A model generated the notes under the pieces. It was not told where the DNA came from and ran no database searches. It was given only the letters and a program-made list of their open reading frames with translations. Of a DNA stretch of 64,000 bases, positions 43,352 to 52,653 are shown piece after piece; the first letter of the stretch is position 1; each line of letters starts with the position of its first letter. The position numbers and the translations under genes were made by a program. The stretch is from Fonsecaea monophora (taxonomy: Eukaryota > Ascomycota > Eurotiomycetes > Chaetothyriales > Herpotrichiellaceae): assembly GCF_001642475.1 (NCBI RefSeq), contig NW_019173979.1, positions 62,001 through 126,000 on the forward strand, in the 5' to 3' direction.

Positions 43352-43981
43352 TATGGTGAGGGTGCTGTAAGAGGAACACACGCGTGGTATCTAGTGGACG
43401 TGTTGCGCAGCTTTGTCGGAAGAGGTACCTTGGGTCAATTGCATGACTATATAAAAAGATTGAAGTGAGGTCTGTTTTGTCAGCTCCCAGTTATTGGCTT
43501 TTCCACCTACCTGCTGTCTGCAGGGCTAATACCGCCATCATTTGCCTAGGCGGGAAGTAACTGAAGTATCGATAGACATGAAAGGCGCAAGGCAAAGGCG
43601 TGAATGACAACAGCGCCCGGCAGTAAGAATCGGTTGGATGGAAGCCAGTCTAAGGCGTCAACGGGTAGAGCACCAAGGCCCCGAGGGAATTTGAGACGAC
43701 CCCGCAGGAATGACTACGGAACCGAAAAGTCTTAGGCCCAGGCTATTCGACCCGCCGTATATCGAGTACCGAGTACGCTGCAATCAATCAAATTCCATTG
43801 CTAAACAAGGACCCGGAACTGTGGTCGGCGGAATCCGAGCTATGATTTTTGTTCGAGTACAAAAGGGAACTACCTGGATGATGCCCAATACCGTCTTACC
43901 GAACCAGGTCAAGATCAAACCATGCAGAAAAGGTCATGCCCACCCTCTGAATCAACAAACGACCAGCAATTGAAAAGCGTA
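43352..43981. other. intergenic region upstream of the epoxide hydrolase gene
   Basis: 630 bp. A TATAAAA-like box lies near 43451 on the minus strand side. No gene seen. Confidence 0.4.
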
Positions 43982-44785
43982 TCAAAAGGTGAGGCCGAGG
44001 GGATTGGCGGCAGCCGTGGGATTGCCTTGCACCTTTGGTCGATTTGATGTTGTTGATGTCGTCAGCGGCTTCGAAGCTGAAGCCGTGTTGGGCTTATTCG
44101 AAGCCTTCTTACCCGCAGCGGTCTGCTTCGTGTCACCGTCGTCTGCTGGCTTGCGCCGCATCGCGCCTGGGTTTGGTGTGGTAGGAAATTTGTTTGCACC
44201 CCCAGCTTTGTTCGCACCATTGCCTTGTTTTTGCTGCCTCATGGCTCCAGGATTGGGGTGGGTGCTTGTCTTCGCCGCCGACTGTACAGGCTTGAGGGGA
44301 GCGGTACCAACCTTCTTAGCAGGAGTGGTTTTGTGGGATGCCCCTGTCGATTTCGGACCTGGAGCTGGCAATGCCTTCTTTGCAGTGCCTCCCTCGATCT
44401 GTTTTTGAGGTGCTGCCGTCTTGCTCGTGGTCATCAACCTCTTCGATGGGGATGTTTTAGGTGTCGACGCAGGCGGCCGGTAAATCTGAGGACTGGTAAC
44501 CTGTAACCTCCCTCCCGTCTTCCCTGCACTCAAACCCAGAGGATTGCTTGCCGTTGCTGCCCGGACTCCTCCTGCCCGCGTCCAATCCATGATGCCATTG
44601 CCATAATCCTTAACCCCATCTCCATATCTTCGAATTGTGGAATTGATTGACTCCCCAACCCCATTGATACTGTTGCCTACAGCATTGACTGCTCCACCAG
44701 CAAATGCACCAGCACTTGCCACTGTGCTCGAGACAGTGGGCGCTAGTGCCTCACTGACCTTCCCCAGAACCCATTGAGTTGCCAT
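43982..44785 (-). CDS. conserved fungal protein with Gly/Ala/Val N-terminus and basic disordered tail
   Basis: 267 residues from ATG 44785, which sits in a good context (AAAGAATGG). The first 85 residues alternate small and hydrophobic residues (SEALAPTVSSTVASAGAFAG, INSTIRRYGDGVKDYGNGI, then ASNPLGLS). Proteins of this type, with a YGN.I.DWT block followed by NPLGLS, are widespread in moulds and uncharacterised. The rest is Lys/Thr/Pro-rich with two copies of an NPGAMR block (near residues 183 and 210), and ends NPLGLTF, echoing the earlier NPLGLS. It begins two codons after the stop of ORF 44789-45163 in the same frame. Confidence 0.65.
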   Translation of the reverse strand: MATQWVLGKVSEALAPTVSSTVASAGAFAGGAVNAVGNSINGVGESINSTIRRYGDGVKDYGNGIMDWTRAGGVRAATASNPLGLSAGKTGGRLQVTSPQIYRPPASTPKTSPSKRLMTTSKTAAPQKQIEGGTAKKALPAPGPKSTGASHKTTPAKKVGTAPLKPVQSAAKTSTHPNPGAMRQQKQGNGANKAGGANKFPTTPNPGAMRRKPADDGDTKQTAAGKKASNKPNTASASKPLTTSTTSNRPKVQGNPTAAANPLGLTF

Positions 44786-44788
44786 TCT

Positions 44789-45163
44789 TTATGCAGCTGG
44801 GGTGGCAGAAGGAGTAGCGGGAGTGGCCGACTTTCTGGGACCAAGCTTCGGAGGCTTTCGTTTGGGCTTCTCTTCGCCAGCAGATGTGGCACCGTTGACA
44901 CTTTCAGCGGGCTCGGGCTTGTCGGTGCTGGGAAGTGCTTCTCGTGGCTTCTGGTGGTGCGTTGGCTGACGAAGGGTGGTCAACTTCTGTCTCGGTGGTG
45001 GCCTGGGAGTTCCAGCAGGATCTTCGACCACTGGCTTCGGTGGTAGTTTGGGTGCGGTGCGGACCTTCCACTCGGGTTTAGCCTTTGGAGCAGTCTGTCC
45101 TCGAGTGGCTGTGATGTTGATAAAGTCCTTGTCAAAGAAGATATCAAATGATACGTTAGGCAT
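44789..45163 (-). CDS. small Pro/Lys-rich ORF directly upstream, same frame
   Basis: 124 residues starting MPNVSFDIFFDKDFINITAT, then Pro/Lys-rich. It ends with TAA, followed by AGA and the ATG of the next ORF, all in one frame. The composition continues smoothly into the neighbour's tail-like sequence. It may be an independent small protein, the upstream ORF of a two-ORF transcript, or an N-terminal part joined by readthrough or an unseen splice. I do not recognise it. Confidence 0.45.
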   Translation of the reverse strand: MPNVSFDIFFDKDFINITATRGQTAPKAKPEWKVRTAPKLPPKPVVEDPAGTPRPPPRQKLTTLRQPTHHQKPREALPSTDKPEPAESVNGATSAGEEKPKRKPPKLGPRKSATPATPSATPAA

Positions 45164-46016
45164 TGGAACCTGTAAACTTGCGTCTGCACCTCAGTCAAGG
45201 GTACAGACAAGACCAAATAGCATGAATTTCTGAACGTGAGGGCGAACGAGTCGTGATGTCAAGAGAAAAGGGTTAGATTTTATCCCTTGGATGTCTTTCT
45301 CTCTCAAAGCTTCCTCCTTTTGATCGGCAACAGGGACATGCGAGGTATGATATGGACAAGTCCACCCAATTGACTCTTCTGGTGCCTCCCACACAAACGT
45401 CATCTTAGGCTGCACACAACCAGCTTGATTGGAGAGTCGCAGCACCGCCACTGGTGCCACAAGGGTCCTTTTCCTGCTTTTCCTTGCTTTCGACACCTCC
45501 TTCTCTCCACTGGCAGCACTCAATCCTTGTCGAAAGATACGAATCTGGACCGCCCCGACCAGGGTGCTCTCTCAGAAAGCCCTCTTCGATCGTTGATGCA
45601 GCCCCAAAAGTGCGATGAGCCCAGAAGACTACGGGAGCGGGCAGTTCTGTCATTTGTTCGTATCTTCGGACCAGTCGTTCGTCTCCCTTCAAATGCAGCC
45701 GTATAGGGATCGAGAAGGCAGGGGGGTGCTGGAGAGCGCCACATTCACAAGCAGAATTGGCCAACGGCGCTTGGTCAACACGGGCTGGGTGACAGCTCCC
45801 AGACGGTGATCCTCTCGGGGCTGAAAAGAAACATGGACCCTTTGTACGTCAGTGTGGCGTTGGTAGAGCGATCCCAGCCTTTTCGAATATTATTCTGCAT
45901 GCATCACACATGGCAGTCCGCAGCTGTGGCTGTTCACATATCAACAATAATGGGCGGGAGGAGGAAGAGAAGGGACAAACAAGAAAGCTTGCCATAACTA
46001 CGGGTAGTCAATAACA
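45164..46016. promoter_or_regulatory. divergent promoter region
   Basis: 850 bp between the minus-strand pair of ORFs and the plus-strand acyltransferase start. A 70-residue minus-strand frame starting at 45403 is open but unsupported. Confidence 0.4.
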
Positions 46017-48755
46017 ATGGCTCCATCCAGAGCACCTGCTCTAGAGCCTGCTGCCGGCTTTTCGCTGGACTCGAGACCGGAGCGGCCTGATCGAGTCCCC
46101 CTTTCAAAGGGCGAATTCTCTGTCGCGTCCAGGGCTCTGGCCCTATCAACCTATTTCTTGTCTGGAGCTTTGGCTATCAACATCTCTCAATTTCTGGGAG
46201 CTCCCTTGCGAGCGATCAACGAGGATTGGTATAATGCATGGATCGCGTTTACAAAGCAGTCCTTCGGGCTGCTCACAATGACCCTCACCCAGACATTCGC
46301 GCCGACAAAGGTCATCGTCTCCGGAGACAAGTCGGTGCGAGGGCAACTTTTGAAGTCGACCGAGGGAGACCTGATTTTGGATTTTCCTGAACGGCTTGTA
46401 CTCATCGCGAACCATCAGATCTACACCGATTGGCTTTACCTGTGGTGGATAGCGTATTGCAATGGGATGCATGGTCGCCTCTACATCATCCTCAAGGAAT
46501 CGCTGCGCAAGATTCCTGTAATAGGATGGGGGATGCAATTGTATCAGTTCATCTTCTTGAAGCGCAATTGGGAACAGGACAAGCCCAACATGGCCAGTGC
46601 ACTGCAACGACTGAATAAGCCCACAGATCCAATGTGGCTGCTTCTTTTTCCAGAGGGAACTAATCTTGCTCCAAGTACTCGCAAGCGAAGCGCCGAATGG
46701 GCCAAGAAGAACAATATTCCGGACACAAGGCACGTCCTGCTACCTCGAAGCACTGGTCTACAGTTTTGTCTAGAGGAGCTGAAAGATACTGTGGATTACC
46801 TCTATGACTGCACTATAGTCTATGAAGGTGTACCCCGTGGGCAGTACGCACAAGATATCTTCACCCTGAAAGCGGGTTATTTGGAAGGTCGGCCTCCAAA
46901 ATCCGTCAGCATGCACTGGCGCCGATTTGCGGTCAAGGAGATTCCACTCCACAATGACAGAGCATTTGAACTATGGCTCAGAGCCCGCTGGCGGGAAAAA
47001 GATGTCATGATTGAAGAATACTACCAGACTGGCAAGCTCCCGGCTGACTATGGCGCAACGAAATATAAATCTGGAAAGATTCTTCGGGGATGCGGACATA
47101 TGGACGTCCCAATCCGTGCAAGTCATTGGTACGAGTTTCTCCAGATCTTTGCACCGATGGGGATCCTGGCGATGATCCTGTATATCTTCTATGGCGACCT
47201 GCCGAAGCGGTTCTGGAAGAGCATCAACAAGGAAGCCCTTCAAGCAGGCACTGAAGATATCAAGAAGGCTGGTATACAAGCCGGCAAAGGAGTGCAATCT
47301 ACTTCGTCCGCCTTGAGCGGGTTAACTTTGGACTCCTTTTTCGAGCCAGGGAAACAGGAGGAGACGTTCGCAGCTGGTGCAGTGGCTGTACAAAAGCTCC
47401 TCACCTCACCCCAAGCGCAAACGCTTCTTAACCGAGCCGACTTTATCCAGGCGTTCTTATCAGACCCCCAAAAGCTGGTGCAGGACAGCATTACGGACAG
47501 ACAACAGAATTTCATGCAACAACTTGCCCAAGAAGAAGCCAAAAGACAGCAAGGGAGAATACCCTCCACTTCTCGTACGACTGCCCTGAAACCTGCTACC
47601 AACACCGCGGCCAAAGGAGATTTTTGGAAACAGGTCGAGGCAGAAGAAAATAGCAGGCACGGCTCCGTCGTCTCAAATGTTCCGAAAAAGGGCTCCTTTT
47701 GGAATGCCCTGGAGGCCGAAGAACAGAGCAGGCGAGGCTCCGTCATATCCGCCCCGACATCGACGAGCTCTAAACAATCAAAAGGTACATTCTGGCAGGA
47801 CCTCAAGGCCGCAGAGGAAAAGAAGGCAAACTCGTCGGCAACGAAGCCACCTCTCGCGAAGAGTGGATCTGGAAATCTTGCTCTCCCCAAAGGAAATTTC
47901 TGGGATGCTGTGAAGGCCGAGGAGAACAGCCGGTATGGGACTGTGATGACCTTGTCGAGTAATGCGTCCACGGCTGTTGCATCCACAAGCTCTGCGGGAG
48001 GAAAGACAGTGCTCGACCCCCGTTCTAAGTCTGGGTTGACCAAAGCCCCAGCGAAACTCGACCCGAGTGCTCCAAAGAAACAGCCTCCCATACAAAGTGT
48101 ACCAAAGGCGACGAATGGGCAGAAGACAATCTCGACCACCCTCCCTACCAAGAAAGAGAGCACCGGTGTATCAACCCCTGTGGCGGCGACGAAGAAACTA
48201 GGAACGGCTACCTCGACGACAAGCGCGACCAAAAAGCCAGCGTCCTCAACACCTTCGAACCCCACGCCCGTAGCCCCGAAGAAGAACTCGGTCATAAACA
48301 CCCCTGCGAAAACGACACCTCTCAAGCAAACGCCTTCCTCTGTCCCCACCGGAACTCCCAGAAAGCCCGCCGGGGCTGCTCCGTCAACGGCCAAGCCGCC
48401 GTCTACGCAGAAGTCCAAGGTCAACACCAATGCCACTGCCAACACCAATCCCGGGCCTTCCAAGCCCAAACCAAACACGAGCACGAACGCCAACAAAGTC
48501 GGTACGACTGCGCCGACTCCAAAAAAGCCCACAGCTGCGCCGAATTCAGCAGCCGGAACTCCCTCTAAGACTTCACCAGTGACAAAGAAATCTACGGGGA
48601 CGACGGGTGTGAAAGCATCTACACCTGTAAATGCGGCTGCGAGGCCAAAGCCAACCCCAAAGACCAATACCGCGAGTAACCGGGCAGCGGTAGGCACGAA
48701 GAGCACGACAAAGAATAACAACGGTACTGTGCCACCGAAGCTGTCCAAAACCTAG
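46017..48755 (+). CDS. lysophospholipid/1-acylglycerol-3-phosphate-type acyltransferase with C-terminal FW repeats
   Basis: Single-exon protein of 912 residues. Residues 1-400 are a PlsC-type acyltransferase of the LCLAT/CST26 kind that acylates lysophospholipids at the ER. A hydrophobic segment lies at about 40-62, the HX4D motif is NHQIYTDW (about 128-135), FPEGTN is at about 211-216, and a C-terminal membrane segment lies near 374-393 (APMGILAMILYIFYG). Beyond it, four related units begin near residues 533, 558, 589 and 625. Each has K-G-x-F-W followed by an E-A-E-E-N-S-R-type helix and a G-[ST]-V end. The last 280 residues are a low-complexity Thr/Pro/Lys/Ala/Asn-rich tail. The repeat region and tail are unusual for the enzyme family and are presumably cytosolic. 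Confidence 0.88.
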   Translation: MAPSRAPALEPAAGFSLDSRPERPDRVPLSKGEFSVASRALALSTYFLSGALAINISQFLGAPLRAINEDWYNAWIAFTKQSFGLLTMTLTQTFAPTKVIVSGDKSVRGQLLKSTEGDLILDFPERLVLIANHQIYTDWLYLWWIAYCNGMHGRLYIILKESLRKIPVIGWGMQLYQFIFLKRNWEQDKPNMASALQRLNKPTDPMWLLLFPEGTNLAPSTRKRSAEWAKKNNIPDTRHVLLPRSTGLQFCLEELKDTVDYLYDCTIVYEGVPRGQYAQDIFTLKAGYLEGRPPKSVSMHWRRFAVKEIPLHNDRAFELWLRARWREKDVMIEEYYQTGKLPADYGATKYKSGKILRGCGHMDVPIRASHWYEFLQIFAPMGILAMILYIFYGDLPKRFWKSINKEALQAGTEDIKKAGIQAGKGVQSTSSALSGLTLDSFFEPGKQEETFAAGAVAVQKLLTSPQAQTLLNRADFIQAFLSDPQKLVQDSITDRQQNFMQQLAQEEAKRQQGRIPSTSRTTALKPATNTAAKGDFWKQVEAEENSRHGSVVSNVPKKGSFWNALEAEEQSRRGSVISAPTSTSSKQSKGTFWQDLKAAEEKKANSSATKPPLAKSGSGNLALPKGNFWDAVKAEENSRYGTVMTLSSNASTAVASTSSAGGKTVLDPRSKSGLTKAPAKLDPSAPKKQPPIQSVPKATNGQKTISTTLPTKKESTGVSTPVAATKKLGTATSTTSATKKPASSTPSNPTPVAPKKNSVINTPAKTTPLKQTPSSVPTGTPRKPAGAAPSTAKPPSTQKSKVNTNATANTNPGPSKPKPNTSTNANKVGTTAPTPKKPTAAPNSAAGTPSKTSPVTKKSTGTTGVKASTPVNAAARPKPTPKTNTASNRAAVGTKSTTKNNNGTVPPKLSKT

Positions 48756-48832
48756 GAATGGCGCGACATGGGACTATGTGAAAGGCAAAAGGATGTGATG
48801 ATATGGTATCGCAGAGTCTGCAGTGACCGAAA

Positions 48833-48845
48833 GGGGGGGGGGGGG
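48833..48845. repeat. poly-G run
   Basis: Thirteen consecutive G just after the acyltransferase gene. Confidence 0.9.
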
Positions 48846-49236
48846 AAATAGGACAGCGAGTCATCATCTTGGAAGTCAAAAATGTCACTCACTGGATTTA
48901 CTTCCAGGTGTCAGCTTCCATGTTTAAATCTATCGAGGTAGCCAGGCTATCAAGCTACCTACGTATGTATGCATGCGTTTGCTGCTTGCTGCGGTTGCAT
49001 ACCCTGTCCCTTTGCGCCATCCCACGCCACACTGCACCATATCATGCTGTGCTGTGGCGTGGCGTGCCTGGTTCATGTCGTGATACGTTACATGTACCCC
49101 ATAGCATGCATGATTTTATGATTGAACAACACAGTACCCAAGTTAGGTAAAGTAGGTAGGTATGATACCCATTGGGATGTTTCACAATGCGTTCACAGAT
49201 ATCACCATCACCATCACCATTGCCATATATACCTGT

Positions 49237-49253
49237 ATGCATGCATGCATGCC
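49237..49253. repeat. tandem ATGC palindromic repeat
   Basis: Consecutive ATGC units, self-complementary throughout, in non-coding DNA. Confidence 0.8.
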
Positions 49254-49957
49254 ATGGAGGTCGGTCGGATATCGGTTAGTCCCAGGTGACACGGGCAGTA
49301 AGGCCTTTTTAAACACTCGCGTTGCCCCCATTCCCCTATGCCCACGTCTGAGACTTACCTGTATATACGAAATATATACACCCTCATTTTTCAGCACCTC
49401 TGTTTGTCCGTGCCCGGCGAGATAGACAAAGTCGTGTTCCTTCCGAGTGTCAAGAGCTCCATCTCTCTGTCTCTCTTCCACGTTCTTTGTTCATTCTCAG
49501 CAATTCTCCTCCTCTCGCTGCAGCTTCCGGATTGAAGGTTGTTACACAACGCTGGGACGGTCCGAGGGCACGTGCGTCAAACAGCCTTGTCAGCCACAAG
49601 AAAAACAAAGCGCGTTGACGTGACTGCGGCGGCAGTAGTGAATGGGCACAATTCGTCACTTGTCCGTCAATATCGTCCGACTCCTGGATCCTCACAGACC
49701 GGAAATCCTACTGTTAAAATTGATCTCTTATATTTCTCTGGTCCAAGCTTTGCTCATTTGACGTCTCCCCTACTTTGTATTTTGATGGTCTTCCAAAAGT
49801 CGTTCAACGATATCAGTATTTTGGATTCTGTGGACAGCAGACTTACCTCGTCAACACGATCGCAACAGGGCTGAGATTGACTTGTGGCACGTCTAAAGCT
49901 CCAGGTCGACGCCACAGAGAGCTTTGGGGACATATTTCTACCAGATCTGTGACAACA

Positions 49958-50953
49958 ATGGCTTCACAAGCAGCTTCTTTGACTGCCGCGCAGCTCAAAA
50001 AGTGAGTTCTCGTCCAAGCCCCGTCTGCTCACCAAGAGCCAAGCTTTCGATGTCTAGACCCATAACAGCAGGTTGACAATGAGATTGAATATAGCCTCCC
50101 ACGAGCAGAGACCATCACGGTCCTCTACAAGGAAAAGGACGCCACCGACGGCGACAACCTGCGAATAGTGGGAGATAAGTTTCCCAAGAGTATAGCAACA
50201 GCCTTCTCAACGAAGTGGAAAGCCGAGCTCATTCCCAGTAATAAGACAAACGTTGGCGAGAGTCACAGTGTCATTGTCGATTCGATCGTTGTCACGGGTG
50301 GGAGCTATGGCATATGGCGCGACATCCTCAACTGGATGCTTGGGAGTTGCCAGGGGTTTGGCTTCGCTCAAACTCCAAGTCAGAGATTCAAGCCGTATTC
50401 ATTCCAATTCTTTGTCCGCGAATGTGCGGTATCGATCGGCTGTGACACTCTCCAGGAACGAGCGAGCAAGCGGATGGAGCGCATCTGTGCGGAGCAGGTG
50501 CATTCAGAGGATGTTCGTGCCCTGTGGCTCGTCAATCCTCCAAATGAAGAGACAAGGGCATTTCTTGTTGAGCACATTGCCGTTCGATTGTGGGAGAAAC
50601 GACTCAAGGCGAAAAGCGCATACTGGACTCTCCGAGAGGAATTCCCAGATCTGAACGAAAGAATCGACACTTTCCTGGCTCAGCTGAAGAAGGACTCTGC
50701 TGGCGATCCTCGTGGGGATAGACGTGGGAGATCCGATGTGCAAGGGGTAAAGGACACGACGAAGAAAGACGGTGCGAGGAAAGTTCGAGCGCAGAGACCG
50801 CAGGGACATGCAGAAAATGGCGGCGAGGGTAAGACGGTTGTCTTGAAGATGGAGGTGGTGAGGAAGGCAACCAAGAAAACCCCTGCTTATGCAAAGCTGG
50901 ACCTTGCTTCCATCGGCGTCACCAGAGAGCAGTTCTGTGGATCGAGAGAATAG
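49958..50953 (+). CDS. uncharacterised fungal protein (BTB-C-terminal-like architecture)
   Basis: The first exon 49958-50001 encodes MASQAASLTAAQLK before a GTGAGT donor. The second runs from about 50069 or 50072 to 50953 and reads QQVDNEIEYSLPRAETITVL onward. The two do not join in phase: the donor leaves two bases, while both nearby acceptors (50068, 50071) start at a codon boundary. The second exon (about 295 residues) has a helical middle (YGIWRDILNWMLGSCQG, LQERASKRMERICAEQV, LVEHIAVRLWEKRLKAK, FPDLNERIDTFLAQLKKD), like fungal BTB-type proteins of unknown role. It ends in a basic tail. The coding quality of exon 2 is good; the start remains unresolved. Confidence 0.55.
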
Positions 50954-52653
50954 ATCAAAGACGTCGGTCTGAACCTCGTCCACCAATATTTTCCACCTAG
51001 CGGAACAGTATTTAGACATCACTGATCCTCGTCCTATGATTCTCCACCTCTTACTTATACGTGGTCGGGGGAAGAAGAACAGTCGGAGGACGAAGAGACC
51101 GTGCCGTCAGAGATTCGTGTGGGAGCAGGAAAAATTGGGGGATGGTGCTGGGGAGCTCGGAAGGAGGAAGCGGCGTGCAGTGTGAAGGCGGTCGAACAGC
51201 TGTCGTATGTAGGTAGGTACTCATAGGGCGGGCGAGATCCCATCCAGTCTCTCACCAATGACAGGTCCACGGGCTACAGCATCGTCATCTGCTGAAGTCG
51301 CCTGGTGCATGTGCGTAACTCGTTCTCGCAGGGAGATGAACTGCCAGGTATTCGTACTCGTAGACACGAACGGCACTTTGTTTACAGCTGTGGATAATGG
51401 ACGAGTCTCCACGCGACAGAGGCAGCCCACATCATGTCAAGCCGTTGCGGTGGCACTGCAGTGACTGCATGAAATGCAAAGTGAAGTCTGGAACCGAATG
51501 TAAAGCCCCTGCAGGAAAACCACTCGCCGAGATGGAAATGCCCGAGTACAGTAAACGGCAACACGCCACCAAAACTCGCTTGCTCGGCGGACGGGTAAGC
51601 TCCAGGGGCAGAACACACCTAACAAGAGGTGAAACCAGCTAAACAGATAGGCGGCGCAGGCTTAATCCGAAGCCTTCCTCTAACTGGACAAGAAGAGGGT
51701 TTTAGTTAAGACTAGCCCGAATGCATGAGCCTAGTAGGCCAAGACCCACCCCGCTGCACCACCCCGGAGACGCTGCCAACTTGACAAGTGTGTGCAGGTT
51801 GCTTCAACGCCACGCACCTAATCCAGAGAGAGACGCGACGAGACCCAGAACATCTCTCGTGCAGATATCTATCAAAGTTTTTTCTGTTCCTCTTGCATGC
51901 TTCCGGCGCTTCCCCTTTTCCCCAATCCTCGAATGGGAGAGGCAGAAAGGTGACAGCTGCAGATCACCATCATCCCCATCACCGCTTCCCACCTCTAGAC
52001 CTCCAGGTATCAACGAGCGAACAAAGGAACGAACACTGTCACCACCACCATCACCACTACTACCACCAACCAACCCTATCACCGTTTCCTGGCCGCATTA
52101 GCTGGTGCCAATACGAGTACCCAGTCCCTGCTCTCGAAACCATCCATCCGATCGTCGATCTCTGTGGCGGCCGCTGTCCTTTCCACACTCGACTCGGCCT
52201 AGGCGCAGGGAGGCGCTTGCCCCAGAGCCAAACGATCCCTGCACACGTCGTTATCTCCATGTTTTAATGCATCCTTCGGTTCTCCAGAGTCAAAAATAAT
52301 CAACTTCCATTCGACATCTCAAACAGTCCCCTTGTATCTCCTTTCCTCTCCCACGGCTTGTGGTCGGCTGGCCGCCAAATCTAAAGCTCCTTTTCCCAAC
52401 GTCAGTGTCAAGGTCAAAGAGAGGTCGCATTTTACCCTTCTCTTCTGGCCTCCAGAGATTCACGGCAAGGACAACATCGGCGTAGTGAAGAATGCCCGTG
52501 CAGTTTTAAATCACCCCTTTGGAATCAGAGCTTGGGACCGGCAAAGTCAACTCTATCTGCCCTAGCCAAATCCTTTTCTGACCCAGCAAGGCTTTGACGC
52601 TGGTCTCAAGGCCCCCATACTTGGTTGATCTGATGGCAAGCTCGAACTAAAAC
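50954..52653. other. 1.7-kb intergenic region and leader of the DENN gene
   Basis: No gene recognised. A pyrimidine- and ACC-rich tract lies at about 51960-52080. An 81-residue frame at 51397-51642 has four Cys but no family match. Confidence 0.4.

Larger units (their letters stand above)
48756..49957. other. 1.2-kb intergenic region with simple repeats
   Basis: Holds a 13-G run at 48833-48845 and an ATCACC tract at 49200-49219. GCATGC words occur at 48971, 49104 and in tandem near 49237-49253. No gene seen. Confidence 0.5.

Noticed and set aside
45191..45403. 70-residue minus-strand frame starting MTFVWEAPEE
   Set aside because: Possible upstream exon of the 44789-45163 ORF, but no consistent splice join was found.
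47240..48748. Minus-strand open frame of 502 codons over the acyltransferase tail
   Set aside because: Antisense of the low-complexity tail; Phe/Val/Gly-rich product with no ATG-supported structure.
51397..51642. 81-residue frame with CSDCMKCK Cys pattern
   Set aside because: Could suggest a zinc motif, but there are only four Cys with irregular spacing and no supporting context.
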